Shown: positions 33,066 through 42,511 of the stretch, one piece after another
Numbering within the stretch: the first letter of the stretch is position 1
Layout: each line of letters begins with the position of its first letter
Assembly: GCF_036174265.1 (NCBI RefSeq)
Contig: NZ_CP108055.1
Span: forward strand, 7,998,001 to 8,062,000
Length of the DNA: 64,000 nt
Direction: 5' to 3'
Origin: Streptomyces sp. NBC_00285
GTDB taxonomy: Bacteria > Actinomycetota > Actinomycetes > Streptomycetales > Streptomycetaceae
Program-made: the position numbers and the translations under genes
The notes under the pieces: model-generated
What the model was told of the DNA's origin: nothing
Seen by the model: only the letters and a program-made list of their open reading frames with translations
The model's database searches: none

Positions 33066-34358
33066 TCAGACGGGGTACGCGTGTGTCTGCGTCGCCTTCA
33101 CCGCTGCCCAGACCACTGCCCCCGGGTGCAGGTCCAGTTCGGCCGCGGCCACCGTCGTGAGGTCCGCCGCCAGGGGGAGTTCGCCCGTGAGGTCGGCGCG
33201 GATCTGGTCGCCGTGGGTCTCCAGACCGACCACCTCGCAGCGCCAGTGGTTCCGGGCGCTGGACCCCGCGGGTGGCTCGCGGTGGAGGGTCACGGCGCTT
33301 GGCGGAAACGCCACGAAGACCGGACCGGAGAGGTCCTCCGTGGTGGTGAGGGTGGACCCCGCTTCGAGACGGACCCTGTGGCCTTCGGCCTCGCCCCGGT
33401 AGAGATTCAGGCCCACCAGTTGGGCGATGTAGTCCGTACGGGGGTGACGGGCGATGTGGGAAGGAACGCCTTCCTGGACGACCTCACCGTGTTCGACGAC
33501 CACGAGACGGTCGGCGAGGACCATGGCGTCCAGCGGATCGTGCGTGACGAGTACGGCCACGGCCTCGAACTCGGCCAGATGGCGCCGGAGTTGGGCGCGG
33601 ACCTCCAGGCGGGTGCGGGCGTCCAGGGCCGCCAGGGGCTCGTCGAGGAGCAACAGTCGGGGGCGGGTGGCCAACGCCCGTGCCAGGGCGACACGTTGGG
33701 CCTGACCGCCGGACAACCTGCGGGGCTTGGCGCCCGCGTGGGCGGCGAGGCCCATGCGGTCCAGCCATCCGGTGGCCTGCGCCCTGGCCTCCGACTTGGT
33801 CGCACCCTGGCAGCGCGGGCCGAAGGCGACGTTGTCCAGGGCGGAGAGATGCGGGAAGAGCAGGTAGTCCTGGAAGACCACGCCGACCGGACGGGACTCC
33901 GGCGGCGTACGCTCCAACGCGGCGCCGTCCAGCCGTAGATGACCGTCGGTGAGCGGGGTCAGACCGGCGAGGGCGCGCAGGGCGGTGGTCTTTCCGGCAC
34001 CGTTGGGACCCAGCAGGGCGACGACCTCGCCGGGCGCGACGGACAGTGACACGTCGAGGCGGAAGGACCCGCGGTCCACGACGAGACGTGCGTCGAGGCC
34101 GGCGGGGGCGGTGGTGGGGCGGTTGCCGGGGTGCAGGTCGTGCGGGGCGTCGGAGCGCTTGCCGAGGTCGGGCGTGCTGTCGGGGCGGTCGGCGGGGTGC
34201 CGGTCGTGCTCGGCGGCGGAGCGGATGTCGGGGGTTTCGGTCGTGCTCCTCGATCCGGGCCCTGTCGTCCGGCTCGTGCCCGTCCCGGTCGTCCCGCTCT
34301 CGTCGGTGCCGGACATCCCGTCCTCGCCCTCGTCCCCGTCCGCATCGGTCCCGGTCAT
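33066..34358 (-). CDS. modC: Molybdate ABC transporter ATPase ModC with long N-terminal extension
   Basis: About 430 residues. After roughly 95 low-complexity residues rich in Thr, Ser, Asp and Gly comes a standard ABC ATPase: Walker A GPNGAGKTT, signature LSGGQAQRVALARAL, Walker B LLLLDEPLAALD, H-loop VLVTHDP. A C-terminal TOBE-like molybdate-binding domain follows. It powers molybdate import. The ATG at 34358 overlaps the modB stop (ATGA). A shorter internal start would remove much of the extension. Confidence 0.92.
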   Translation of the reverse strand: MTGTDADGDEGEDGMSGTDESGTTGTGTSRTTGPGSRSTTETPDIRSAAEHDRHPADRPDSTPDLGKRSDAPHDLHPGNRPTTAPAGLDARLVVDRGSFRLDVSLSVAPGEVVALLGPNGAGKTTALRALAGLTPLTDGHLRLDGAALERTPPESRPVGVVFQDYLLFPHLSALDNVAFGPRCQGATKSEARAQATGWLDRMGLAAHAGAKPRRLSGGQAQRVALARALATRPRLLLLDEPLAALDARTRLEVRAQLRRHLAEFEAVAVLVTHDPLDAMVLADRLVVVEHGEVVQEGVPSHIARHPRTDYIAQLVGLNLYRGEAEGHRVRLEAGSTLTTTEDLSGPVFVAFPPSAVTLHREPPAGSSARNHWRCEVVGLETHGDQIRADLTGELPLAADLTTVAAAELDLHPGAVVWAAVKATQTHAYPV

Positions 34359-35161
34359 CGCGCTGTCATCCAGCGGTCGCGCAGCCCCGCCAGCACCGCC
34401 ACGGACACGGCCAGCAGGACCAGGCTGAGGGCGATGGCCGCTTCCGGGTCGCTCTGGAGGGCGAGGTAGACGGCGAGCGGCATGGTCTGGGTGCGGCCGG
34501 GGAAGTTGCCGGCGAAGGTGATCGTCGCGCCGAACTCGCCGAGCGCCCGCGCCCAGGCCAGTACCGCGCCCGCTGCGATACCCGGCGCGATCAGCGGCAG
34601 CGTGACCCGGCGGAACGCGGTGAAGCGGGAGGCGCCCAGGGTCGCCGCCGCTTCCTCGTAGCGCGGGTCGGCGGCCCGCAGGGTGCCCTCCACGCTGATG
34701 ACGAGGAACGGCATCGCCACGAAGGCTTCCGCGATCACGACGCCGGTGGTGGTGAAGGGGAGCGTGATCCCGAACCAGGTGTCCAGCCACTTGCCCACGA
34801 CACCGTTGCGGCCCAGCGCCATGAGCAGCGCGACACCGCCGACGACCGGCGGCAGCACGAGCGGCAGCGTCACCAGGGCGCGGACCAGACCGCGCCCGGG
34901 GAACTCGACACGGGCCAGCAGCCAGGCCAGCGGTACCCCCAGCACCAGGCTCACCGCGGTCGCGGCCGTGGCGCAGAGCAGGGACAGCTGAAGCGCCTGC
35001 CACACGTCGGCGCTGGTCAGCTGACCGGGCATGCTGCGCCAGGGCGCCCGTACGAGCAACGCGACCAGCGGCACGATCAGGAACGCCAGGCCGATCAACG
35101 CGGGCACGAGCAGCGGCAGCGGTACGCCACGGCTGCCGTCGGCCCTGTCGGTCGGGGTCAC
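34355..35161 (-). CDS. modB: Molybdate ABC transporter permease ModB
   Basis: About 268 residues with about six transmembrane helices. The EAA loop that contacts ModC is seen as YEEAAATLGASRFTAFRRVT-LPL, and LVTLPLVLPPVVGGVALL is typical of ModB. The GTG start at 35161 overlaps the modA stop (GTGA), and its own stop overlaps modC (ATGA), so modABC is one translationally coupled operon. Confidence 0.95.
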   Translation of the reverse strand: MTPTDRADGSRGVPLPLLVPALIGLAFLIVPLVALLVRAPWRSMPGQLTSADVWQALQLSLLCATAATAVSLVLGVPLAWLLARVEFPGRGLVRALVTLPLVLPPVVGGVALLMALGRNGVVGKWLDTWFGITLPFTTTGVVIAEAFVAMPFLVISVEGTLRAADPRYEEAAATLGASRFTAFRRVTLPLIAPGIAAGAVLAWARALGEFGATITFAGNFPGRTQTMPLAVYLALQSDPEAAIALSLVLLAVSVAVLAGLRDRWMTAR

Positions 35162-35976
35162 GGCTTGAGGAACCCGGCCCCGGTCAGGACCTTCTGGCCG
35201 TCGGCGGACCGCACGAGTGCGACGAACGCCTTCGCGGCGTCCGTGTTCCGTGTGCCCTTGAGGAGGGTGATCGGGTAGTCGTTGATGGCGCCGGCGGACT
35301 CGGGGAACTCCACGCCCTCCACTTTGTCACCCGCCGCGTGCACATCGGTCTTGTAGACGACGGCCGCGTCGGCCTCCTTCAGCTCGACCTTCGTCAGCGC
35401 GGCCTTGACGTCCTGCTCGTAGGAGACCGGTGTGAGCTTCAGGCTGCTCGCGTCCAGGGCCTTCTGGGCGGCGGCACCGCAGGGCACCTCCTTGTCGCAC
35501 AGCACGACCTTCAGGTCCGGGTTCGTGAGGTCCTTCAGCGACGCGACCTTGCCCGGGTTTCCGGGCAGGGTGGCGATCTCCAGCTGGTTGCGCACGAAGG
35601 TGACGGGTGTGCCGGTGGCGTCCCCCGCGTCCGTGACGATCTTCATCGTCTTGGGGCTGGCCGAGGCGAACACGTCCGCGGGGGCGCCGCCGGTGATGCT
35701 CGCGGCCAGTGAGTCGCTGCCGCCGAAGCTGAAGGTCACCTTCGTGCCCGGGTGGGCCTTCTCGAACGCCTTGCCCAGCGTCGTGAAGCTCTCCTTGAGC
35801 GAGGCGGCGGCGAACACGGTCACCGTGCCGGAGAGCTTGTCCGACGCGGAGGAGTCCGCCTTCGTCGACGAGGAGTCCGAGTCGGACGACGAACAGGCGC
35901 TCAGGGCCAGCAGCGCGGCGACGCCTGCCCCGGCTGCCGACAGACTCCGGCGGTTCCGGCGCACGGTACGGGTCAT
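35158..35976 (-). CDS. modA: Molybdate-binding lipoprotein ModA
   Basis: About 272 residues. A basic N-terminus and hydrophobic stretch end in the lipobox LSAC, so the mature protein is a lipid-anchored binding protein. The ligand-binding core shows TVTVFAAASLKESF, FSFGGSDSLAASI, APADVFASAS and a VVYKTDV segment typical of ModA. It captures molybdate for ModB/ModC. ATG at 35976 and GTG at 35979 are adjacent candidates after GAGGAAG; the lipobox is unaffected. Confidence 0.95.
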   Translation of the reverse strand: MTRTVRRNRRSLSAAGAGVAALLALSACSSSDSDSSSTKADSSASDKLSGTVTVFAAASLKESFTTLGKAFEKAHPGTKVTFSFGGSDSLAASITGGAPADVFASASPKTMKIVTDAGDATGTPVTFVRNQLEIATLPGNPGKVASLKDLTNPDLKVVLCDKEVPCGAAAQKALDASSLKLTPVSYEQDVKAALTKVELKEADAAVVYKTDVHAAGDKVEGVEFPESAGAINDYPITLLKGTRNTDAAKAFVALVRSADGQKVLTGAGFLKP

Positions 35977-36213
35977 CACGAGTCCACTTCCTCTGGTCCT
36001 CACGCACGATCACTTACGGTCCTGGATGATACTGGCGCAGATGCCAGGCAAAAGTCTCCTGTGCCTTTGCATGAGCCAGAATCATGATCCACCAGGTTGG
36101 TATGTGCGTTTGTACGGGAGGTGCGTCCAGATACGGCCGTGCGGCCGTGCGGAAGGCAGGACTCGGCGGCCGATGCCGGACGAGTGCGACCGAATCACAC
36201 GAGGAAGCCCTGG

Positions 36214-36609
36214 TCAGGCCCTGTCGATGTGGACGTTCGTCGACTTCACGCGGGCGATGGCCTCAACCCCGACCTCCAGGCCGAGTTCCTCCACGGCCTC
36301 CCGTGTCAGCAGTGACACCAGCCGGTGCGGGCCCGCCTGGATCTCCACCTGGGCGGCGACATCGCCCAGCTTCACGGCGGTGACGATGCCGGGGAAGGCG
36401 TTGCGGACGGACGTGTGGGAGATCTCCTCCTCGCCGCCGTCGCCCTTGGCCAGCTCCACCGAGAACGCGGCCAGGTCCTTGCCGTCGATGAGACGTCGGC
36501 CGCCCTCGTCCCGGTGGGTGGGCATCCGCCCGGCGTCCGCCCACCGCCGCGCGGTGTCGGGGCTCACGCCGAGCAGCCGGGCGGCCTGGCCGATCGTGTA
36601 GGACTGCAT
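36214..36609 (-). CDS. HTH-TOBE molybdate-responsive regulator
   Basis: About 131 residues. A MerR/excisionase-like HTH (YTIGQAARLLGVSPDTARRW) is followed by a molbindin/TOBE domain (SVRNAFPGIVTAVKLGDVAAQ, then VEIQAGPHRLVSLLTREAVEE, read from two segments) that binds molybdate or another oxyanion. It is upstream of and codirectional with modABC, with 237 bp between, so it likely regulates that operon in place of ModE. The ATG at 36609 is chosen because the HTH begins at once; a TTG three codons earlier is possible. Confidence 0.88.
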   Translation of the reverse strand: MQSYTIGQAARLLGVSPDTARRWADAGRMPTHRDEGGRRLIDGKDLAAFSVELAKGDGGEEEISHTSVRNAFPGIVTAVKLGDVAAQVEIQAGPHRLVSLLTREAVEELGLEVGVEAIARVKSTNVHIDRA

Positions 36610-36691
36610 ACGCGCCAAGATAGGCGATCAACGCGCGCGGAGTGCCGCCGCGTTCCCTCCGGGCCACGGTCGTACGGACCGTCGGCCGCGG

Positions 36692-39637
36692 TCACACCAC
36701 GATGCAGGTCATGGCCGCCCAGAGCAGCGGTGAGTGCTCGATCCGCCCGCCCTCGCGCCAGCGGTCCAGTTGCTCGCGCTGCCAGCGGCCCAGCCGGTGC
36801 ACCGGGTCGGGGTGCTCGTGGGCGGTGTCGACGGCGACGACCGCCTCCGACAGCGGGCTCACGGACTCCGGCAGACCTGCCAGCCGGTGGAACGCGAAGC
36901 TGGTCGGCAGGACCCAGCGGGTGGCGGTGACCAGCTCGGCACCGTTGTGGATCATCGCCGTGGCCAGGCCGAACGACTCGGCGAACCGTAGATCGCCACC
37001 GCTCTCGCAGCCGATCAGCGCGACCCGCGGCGGCGCCGGCCAGATCCGCGCGCCCGGCTCCCCGTCGGCCCGCAGGGGAAGCGTGCCCAGCAGCAGGTCC
37101 TTGGCCGACAGCGGCCGATGGGTACGGACCGCCTCGGCCAGGCCGGTGCTCTGCGGACCGCAGCACAGGTGGAGGGCGCCGTTCTCGCTCTGACCGCCCT
37201 CGACCGGTGCCCCGCTGACGTGACCGACGTACAGCAGCCTGCGTGCCCCCTTGCGGAGTACGCCGCTCAGCCAGTCCCGGTCCAGATCGGTACGGCGGAA
37301 CGCGTCGGCCGGGGTGTCCGGCGCCGGCTCGACGGCGCCCGCGTCGAGACGGGCCCGGACCAGTTCCAGCAGCTGCGGGTCCGAGCCTGGAGGCCCCAGG
37401 ACCGAGCCGAGCGGGGAGTCGGCCCGGAACCCCGGCACCCGGGGGTCGAGGACGAGGACCACCGGGTCGGTGTCCCGCACCGCACGCTCAGGGGCGTTGT
37501 GCCGTCGCAACGACGTCGGCGTGGTGGTCACCACGTCCGCGAGATCGAGGAGCCGGACATCGTCGTCGTCGACGGCCAGCAGCTCCCAGGGCACCTGGGC
37601 CACCCGGGGCGACGGCTGGATCCGTACCAGCGGGCGGCCCGCGTGCTCCGACACCTGGCGTATCTGCGCCGTCAGCCCCTGTGGCCAGAGGGCTTCCGCG
37701 AGCGTCCGGGCGAGTCGGCGCTCGGCACGGGGATCTGTCAGCGCGCCCGACTCGAACGCCCGCCGCATCCCCGCCGCTCCCTCACCCGCCCCGGGCAGCG
37801 CGGCGGCCAACTCGCCCACCGCCCGGTCGACTTCGGCGGCGGGGCCGTGGCCGGTGCCGAACCCCCGGGCGCCGCCGGCCCACGTCCAGGTCATGAACAG
37901 ATCGCCCGCGTCGGCCAGCCGGACCTGGACCACCGGGCGGTTCGTCAGGTCGTCGGTGAACCAGAACGGGACCTCCTCCTCGTCCACGATCCGCCGCCCG
38001 TAGCGGAACTCGGCCCCCGCGATGAACTCCTGGAGCGCCACCCGGCCGGACTCCGCCGACATCCGCACCTTCGGTGGCGGCGCGACACGCAGCCCGGCAG
38101 AGGCGGCGGCCTCCGTCGCCACGCCCCCGAGCGTCATCGTCCCGTCGTCGGCGTCGCCGTACGTCTTCATGCCCGCGTCCGGGAAGACCGGTGGGGTGTC
38201 CCCGGGCGGCGTCACGGCCCCCGGCGGACCGCCCAGGAGCACCGCCGCGCCCGCGCAGCGGTGCTCCACCAGCTCGAACAGGAGCCCCTGGTCCTGGCGG
38301 CGCACGGCGAGCCGGAACGCCAACCGCATGGCGTCGTCCGCGAGTTGCAGCCACTGGCTGCGGGCCTGGGCGGTGACGAAGTCGTGGCGCCCGGCGGCCA
38401 GTGCCAGGGCGGCCGGAACGGCGAGGGAGAGCGCGGTGTCGACGGACCGCGTCTCGTGGTCGCCGTGGTCCGTCCGGTTCAGGTTGTCCTCAAGGGCGCG
38501 CGCGAGCATGAGGTCGACCTGCGCGCACCGCTCCAGGATTCCCCGTTCCTGGTAGACGTCGCGGGCCCCCTGCGCCAGCCGTTTCATCTCCTCGATGTCG
38601 CCCCGTTCGTACGCCTGTTGGGCACCCAGCAGCATGGTGTCGGCGGCGGCGACCGTGGCGCCGAGCTGTGCGAACCGTTCCAGGCTCGCCGCCAGGAGAT
38701 CGTGCGCACCCGGGGCGTCGCCGCGCCGGTCGGCGAGAAAGCTCCGGGCCTGCTCGCAGACGGCGAGTTCACCGAACCGCCGCTGCTGCTCGAAGAAGGC
38801 GGACGCCTCGGTGAACAGCCTCTCCGCCAGGTCGAGTTCACCGCGTTGCATCGCGAGGGACGCCCGGTGCGCGAGCATCGTCTGCTGCTCGCCGGTGTCC
38901 CCCAACGCCCGGAAGGCGTCCTCGGCGCGGGCGAAGTGGTCCTCGGCCGCGTCGAACCGCCCCGTCGAGGAACAGATCACACCGAGCGCGGCCAGCAGAC
39001 GCGGCACCACCTCCGCCGCGCCCGCCGGAGCGCCGGCCAGCTGGAGCGTCGCCAGTTCCTCGGCCGTTCCCCACTCGCCCCGGTCCATCAGCAGGAGCAC
39101 CCGGTTCAGACCGACTTCGGCGCCCCGCAGCCCGTCGGGATCGTCGAACCCGGACAGCAGGGCCGCGGCCTCGTCGAGACAGGCCAGCGCCTGGTCCGGA
39201 CGCCCCGTTCTGCGCAGCAGGTCGGACCTGGCGATCAGCGTCTTCAGCACGGTTTCCAGCCACAGTTGACGGCCTCGTGGCCCCATCGGCGCCGACGCGA
39301 TGCCGTCGAGGAGAGCACGGGACCTGTCCACGGCGTCCTCGGCGCCGGGCAGGTCCGAAACGCTCAGGAGAACACTCCCGAGGTCGGCCGACAGGTGCGC
39401 GCGCAGGAACCGCACGTCGGGGGAGTCGTCGAGGGACTCGGCCACGCCGAGCAACTCGCCGAGGACGGCGCACGCGGCCTCGAAGTCGGCGGCCATGTGG
39501 TGTTCGTGGGCCAGGGCGAGACCGCTGTCGAAGGGGTCTCCGTACAGCGGGACCGGTGCGTCGTCCGCGGCGGCGCGGGAGGCGGCGGGCTCGCAGGTCT
39601 CCGGGTCGACGGGCCCGCTGGTGTTCTCGTCCGGCAT
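36692..39637 (-). CDS. TPR-CHAT caspase-like protease
   Basis: About 981 residues. Residues 40-400 form TPR-like helical repeats (GELDLAERLFTEASAFFEQQ, RGDIEEMKRLAQGARDVYQ). A middle region has LRVAPPPKVRMSAESGRVAL and other beta-rich parts. The C-terminal part is a CHAT peptidase: the catalytic His is His806 in LLYVGHVSG and the catalytic Cys is Cys877 in ALIGCESGG, both intact. CHAT proteases are cysteine proteases of the caspase/separase clan, used in bacterial conflict systems. It is the last gene of a three-gene operon, starting 3 bp after the previous stop. Confidence 0.9.
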   Translation of the reverse strand: MPDENTSGPVDPETCEPAASRAAADDAPVPLYGDPFDSGLALAHEHHMAADFEAACAVLGELLGVAESLDDSPDVRFLRAHLSADLGSVLLSVSDLPGAEDAVDRSRALLDGIASAPMGPRGRQLWLETVLKTLIARSDLLRRTGRPDQALACLDEAAALLSGFDDPDGLRGAEVGLNRVLLLMDRGEWGTAEELATLQLAGAPAGAAEVVPRLLAALGVICSSTGRFDAAEDHFARAEDAFRALGDTGEQQTMLAHRASLAMQRGELDLAERLFTEASAFFEQQRRFGELAVCEQARSFLADRRGDAPGAHDLLAASLERFAQLGATVAAADTMLLGAQQAYERGDIEEMKRLAQGARDVYQERGILERCAQVDLMLARALEDNLNRTDHGDHETRSVDTALSLAVPAALALAAGRHDFVTAQARSQWLQLADDAMRLAFRLAVRRQDQGLLFELVEHRCAGAAVLLGGPPGAVTPPGDTPPVFPDAGMKTYGDADDGTMTLGGVATEAAASAGLRVAPPPKVRMSAESGRVALQEFIAGAEFRYGRRIVDEEEVPFWFTDDLTNRPVVQVRLADAGDLFMTWTWAGGARGFGTGHGPAAEVDRAVGELAAALPGAGEGAAGMRRAFESGALTDPRAERRLARTLAEALWPQGLTAQIRQVSEHAGRPLVRIQPSPRVAQVPWELLAVDDDDVRLLDLADVVTTTPTSLRRHNAPERAVRDTDPVVLVLDPRVPGFRADSPLGSVLGPPGSDPQLLELVRARLDAGAVEPAPDTPADAFRRTDLDRDWLSGVLRKGARRLLYVGHVSGAPVEGGQSENGALHLCCGPQSTGLAEAVRTHRPLSAKDLLLGTLPLRADGEPGARIWPAPPRVALIGCESGGDLRFAESFGLATAMIHNGAELVTATRWVLPTSFAFHRLAGLPESVSPLSEAVVAVDTAHEHPDPVHRLGRWQREQLDRWREGGRIEHSPLLWAAMTCIVV

Positions 39638-39640
39638 CCG

Positions 39641-40999
39641 TCAGTAGTCCTCACTGGTGGCAGCGGCGGCGAGGGTCTCGGCGAGAAACGGCTCCGTGCC
39701 GTCCGCGTCGTATGGGCGGGACCGTGCCGCGTCGGTCAGCCGACGCCGGGCGAGGGCACGGACCGCGTCCCGGTCGGCGCGGCCGTCGGGCCCGGGGCCG
39801 GGGTCGAAGCCGGGCAGCAGGACGCCGACCTCGATGCGTGGCGGTGCCGTCGCGGACGGCAGGTCCTGGCCCCGGGGCTGATCCAGATCCGCGCGGCCGG
39901 TCCACACGTCGTCCCGCCGGGCGAGGGGCACCCGGTTCGGACGGCCGCCGTTCACCCGGACCTCCGCGACGAGCGGCACACCGTCGACGGGTGCCGTGAC
40001 GTGCGCGACCACCTCTACCTCGATCCGTCGGCGGGCGCCGAGCGCACGGGCGGTCCAGGACACCGAGTCCTCGGCAGCGTCGACGAAGCCCGGCGGACAG
40101 CGGCGCCAGTCGTTGGTCCCGGAGCCCCGGGCGATCACCCGGCCGCCCGCGAGGAGCGGTTCGCCCGCCGCGAGGGCGTAGCCGGCCCGCCGGGCGAACA
40201 GCGTGCCGGGATCGATCGGTGCGCCTGCGGGGACGGTACTGCCGTTCTCCCGCTCCCCGTCGAGGGACGCGCGGAGGCGGCGCAGGTCCGGTCCGTCCAG
40301 CCCGGCGCAGTCCGCCGCGTCGTCGACCAGCCGCAGGACGCTTTCCAAGTGGCGTGCTGTCGAGGCTGGTTGTGGTCCGGCGTGCCACCACTGGAGCAGC
40401 GGGTCGAGGGCGGCAAGGTGATCCTCGATCAGTTCGGCCGCGCAGTCGTCCAGTTCGGTTCCGGTGCCGTCGAGACGGGCGTCGAAGTCGGCGCCGCTCA
40501 CCTCGCTTCTCTCGTCCAAGTCGTCGAAGAGCTGCTGGCATTGGTGGGTGAGCGCCGCCAACTCCAGCCCCAGTACGCCTGGTTCGAGTGCCGCGATGCC
40601 GTCCGTGTACGACGCCGGCCACCAGCGGGAGGCCCAGTGCCCGAAAGCGAGCCGGGCGGCGGCGTTCGCGAGAGCGGTCGGCCGGCCTCCCGACCCGCTC
40701 ACGACCAGGGGCTCCTGGGCTCCCGCCGCGCACGCGTGCACAGCGGCGGCGACGCGTGGACCGTAGACCGCCCACAGCCACTGCTGCGCCCGCCCCGCGT
40801 CATGGATTTCCGCCACGGGCAGCCCCGGCCCCCCGAGAACGGGCCGGATCAGCACTGCTCCCGTGACGTCGAGCACGGACCGGGTGAAGTCCGGGCCGGC
40901 GGCGACCGTGCCGTCGTAGGTGAGAAGAGCCGCGGGGGCCACCCGGACCGTGCCGTCGCCGCCCGGCGTGACATGGATCTCCGTGCCCGGCCCCGGCAT
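39641..40999 (-). CDS. Hypothetical protein of the CHAT operon
   Basis: About 452 residues, no signal peptide or transmembrane span. The N-terminal part is beta-rich (TVRVAPAALLTYDGTV); the middle is helical and acidic (LAALTHQCQQLFDDLDERSE); the C-terminal part has beta-strands (IEVEVVAHVTAPVDGVPL) and an Arg/Asp-rich tail. I recognise no catalytic motif. Its ATG overlaps the upstream stop by one base (TGATG) and the CHAT gene follows after 3 bp, so all three proteins are probably made in fixed ratio. A sensor or scaffold for the protease is an inference from context. Confidence 0.8.
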   Translation of the reverse strand: MPGPGTEIHVTPGGDGTVRVAPAALLTYDGTVAAGPDFTRSVLDVTGAVLIRPVLGGPGLPVAEIHDAGRAQQWLWAVYGPRVAAAVHACAAGAQEPLVVSGSGGRPTALANAAARLAFGHWASRWWPASYTDGIAALEPGVLGLELAALTHQCQQLFDDLDERSEVSGADFDARLDGTGTELDDCAAELIEDHLAALDPLLQWWHAGPQPASTARHLESVLRLVDDAADCAGLDGPDLRRLRASLDGERENGSTVPAGAPIDPGTLFARRAGYALAAGEPLLAGGRVIARGSGTNDWRRCPPGFVDAAEDSVSWTARALGARRRIEVEVVAHVTAPVDGVPLVAEVRVNGGRPNRVPLARRDDVWTGRADLDQPRGQDLPSATAPPRIEVGVLLPGFDPGPGPDGRADRDAVRALARRRLTDAARSRPYDADGTEPFLAETLAAAATSEDY

Positions 41000-42387
41000 C
41001 ACGCGCTCCTCGGCTCGGCCGCTTCCACGGCGGTCGTGGGCAGCGCGCGCAGCGCCGCCCGGACCTTGGCGCGGTGGTCCATCATCACCGAGCGGGCGAC
41101 TCCGTCGAGCACCGTCCAGGCCGACGCGAGGTCGTCCAGCGGTGCGTCGCGGACGTCCCGTCCGTGCAGCCGCACCCACAGCCGCCGCATGTAGGCGGCC
41201 CAGGGGGTACGGAGGTCCTGGGCGAGGGCGTCCAGGGCGCCGCCGTCCGGGTCGGGCCGGGGAGAAACGGTCATCCTGCGGGCGCGCAGGACCGAGGCCT
41301 CGCGTCGCCAGCGGCTGTTGACGGCCCGGTGCGCCGCGGTCCGCCCCGCGGCGGGTTCCCCGGTGCCCAGCGGGTCGAGGCCGACCGCGAGCCGCCCGCC
41401 GAGGACGACGGTGACGCGCAGGCTCTCGTCGTACAGGCCGAGCGGGGCGCAACTGCGGCCGGTCTCCCGGTCGACGAGCTCCGGCACAGTCGGCAGCTCC
41501 TCGCGTCGGGCCGACGACTGGAGCACGACGAAGAGCCGCTCGAAGAGCGTGCGGTCCAGCGGCGCGGGAAGCGTGGCCGTCGAGGCACCGCGGCCGACCT
41601 CGGGCCGCGCCGGCACCGGCCGCGCCGTCAGCCCCAGATGTGCGGGCGGGTCCGCGCCGCCCCAGATCCCGCTCGTGTGCGTCCACAGGGTCCGGCCGAA
41701 CAGCGCGCCGTGCTCGGCCTCGACCATCGACGCGTAGGTCGGCGAGTGCTCCGCCGGCCCCGGCCCGCCGCAGGCTTCGAGGGCGTCGGCCGCCAGAGCC
41801 AGAGCCAGAGTCACAGCTCCGGTCTCGGCCTCGACCGCGTCCGTGGCCGGTCGGTGGCCTTCCCATCCGACGGCCAACTTCGCGTCGAGCCGGGCCCGCA
41901 GAGCGGCGTCCGCGAGGCAGTCCTTCAGCGCCTCCACCGTGCGTCCGCCGCCCGCGTCCGCCACATCCTCGACCACGGCCCTGGCCAGCGCGTCCGCGCC
42001 GGCCGCGGGTGCCCCGTGCTCGGTGGCCAGCTCGAAACAGCGCTGGAAGTACAGATCCTGGGGGTTGCCGGCCACGACGCCCAGCGCCCGGCGGGTCTTC
42101 TTCAGGAGCGTGAACCACTGTGCCGTGGCCACGAGTCGCGTACCAGACTCCCGGACCAGTGAGTCCAGTTGGCCCGCCTCGTCCGGGCCGAGGAAGTCCG
42201 CCGCGAGTTCGGGACGCAGCGCGGGCCGGACGATCAGCGGCAGCACGATCAGTTTGACCGTGCGCGTCAGCGGTGCTCCGCCGGGCCCGCTCAGCGACTC
42301 CCGACCCGGCCCGAGACCACGCCAGGCCAGGTCGATGACCTGGGCACGCGGCCGCCGCTCGTCGGTCGGCCGGCTCGTCGGCGGCAT
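40999..42387 (-). CDS. Hypothetical helical protein, first gene of the CHAT operon
   Basis: About 462 residues. The first third is helical with TRTVKLIVLPLIVRPALRPE and ATAQWFTLLKKTRRALGVVA; the rest has APLGLYDESLRVTVVLGGR and a basic helical end. It may belong to the proteins annotated as CATRA-system CASPASE/TPR-associated, an association recalled from comparative-genomics naming and not tested here. No known catalytic motif is visible. The ATG at 42387 lacks a strong ribosome site; longer frames upstream have unlikely composition. Confidence 0.75.
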   Translation of the reverse strand: MPPTSRPTDERRPRAQVIDLAWRGLGPGRESLSGPGGAPLTRTVKLIVLPLIVRPALRPELAADFLGPDEAGQLDSLVRESGTRLVATAQWFTLLKKTRRALGVVAGNPQDLYFQRCFELATEHGAPAAGADALARAVVEDVADAGGGRTVEALKDCLADAALRARLDAKLAVGWEGHRPATDAVEAETGAVTLALALAADALEACGGPGPAEHSPTYASMVEAEHGALFGRTLWTHTSGIWGGADPPAHLGLTARPVPARPEVGRGASTATLPAPLDRTLFERLFVVLQSSARREELPTVPELVDRETGRSCAPLGLYDESLRVTVVLGGRLAVGLDPLGTGEPAAGRTAAHRAVNSRWRREASVLRARRMTVSPRPDPDGGALDALAQDLRTPWAAYMRRLWVRLHGRDVRDAPLDDLASAWTVLDGVARSVMMDHRAKVRAALRALPTTAVEAAEPRSA

Positions 42388-42511
42388 GGGGGGAGCGTAC
42401 GTCGTCCACGAACAGGCGGTCGAACCTGGGATCGGTAGGTGACCGGGGCCGCCTAGCGTCCCGTTCATGCACCGCACCGGACACCGGTGATCACCACAAG
42501 GAGAAGCGGTC

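Noticed and set aside
33066..35003. Open frame that would join part of modB region to ModC as one long protein
   Set aside because: The upstream part is an out-of-frame reading of modB; modC has its own ATG overlapping the modB stop.
37118..41194. 1358-codon plus-strand open frame across the CHAT operon
   Set aside because: Its translation is low-complexity Arg/Gly/Pro sequence; the minus-strand CHAT and partner genes have intact motifs, proper starts and coupling.
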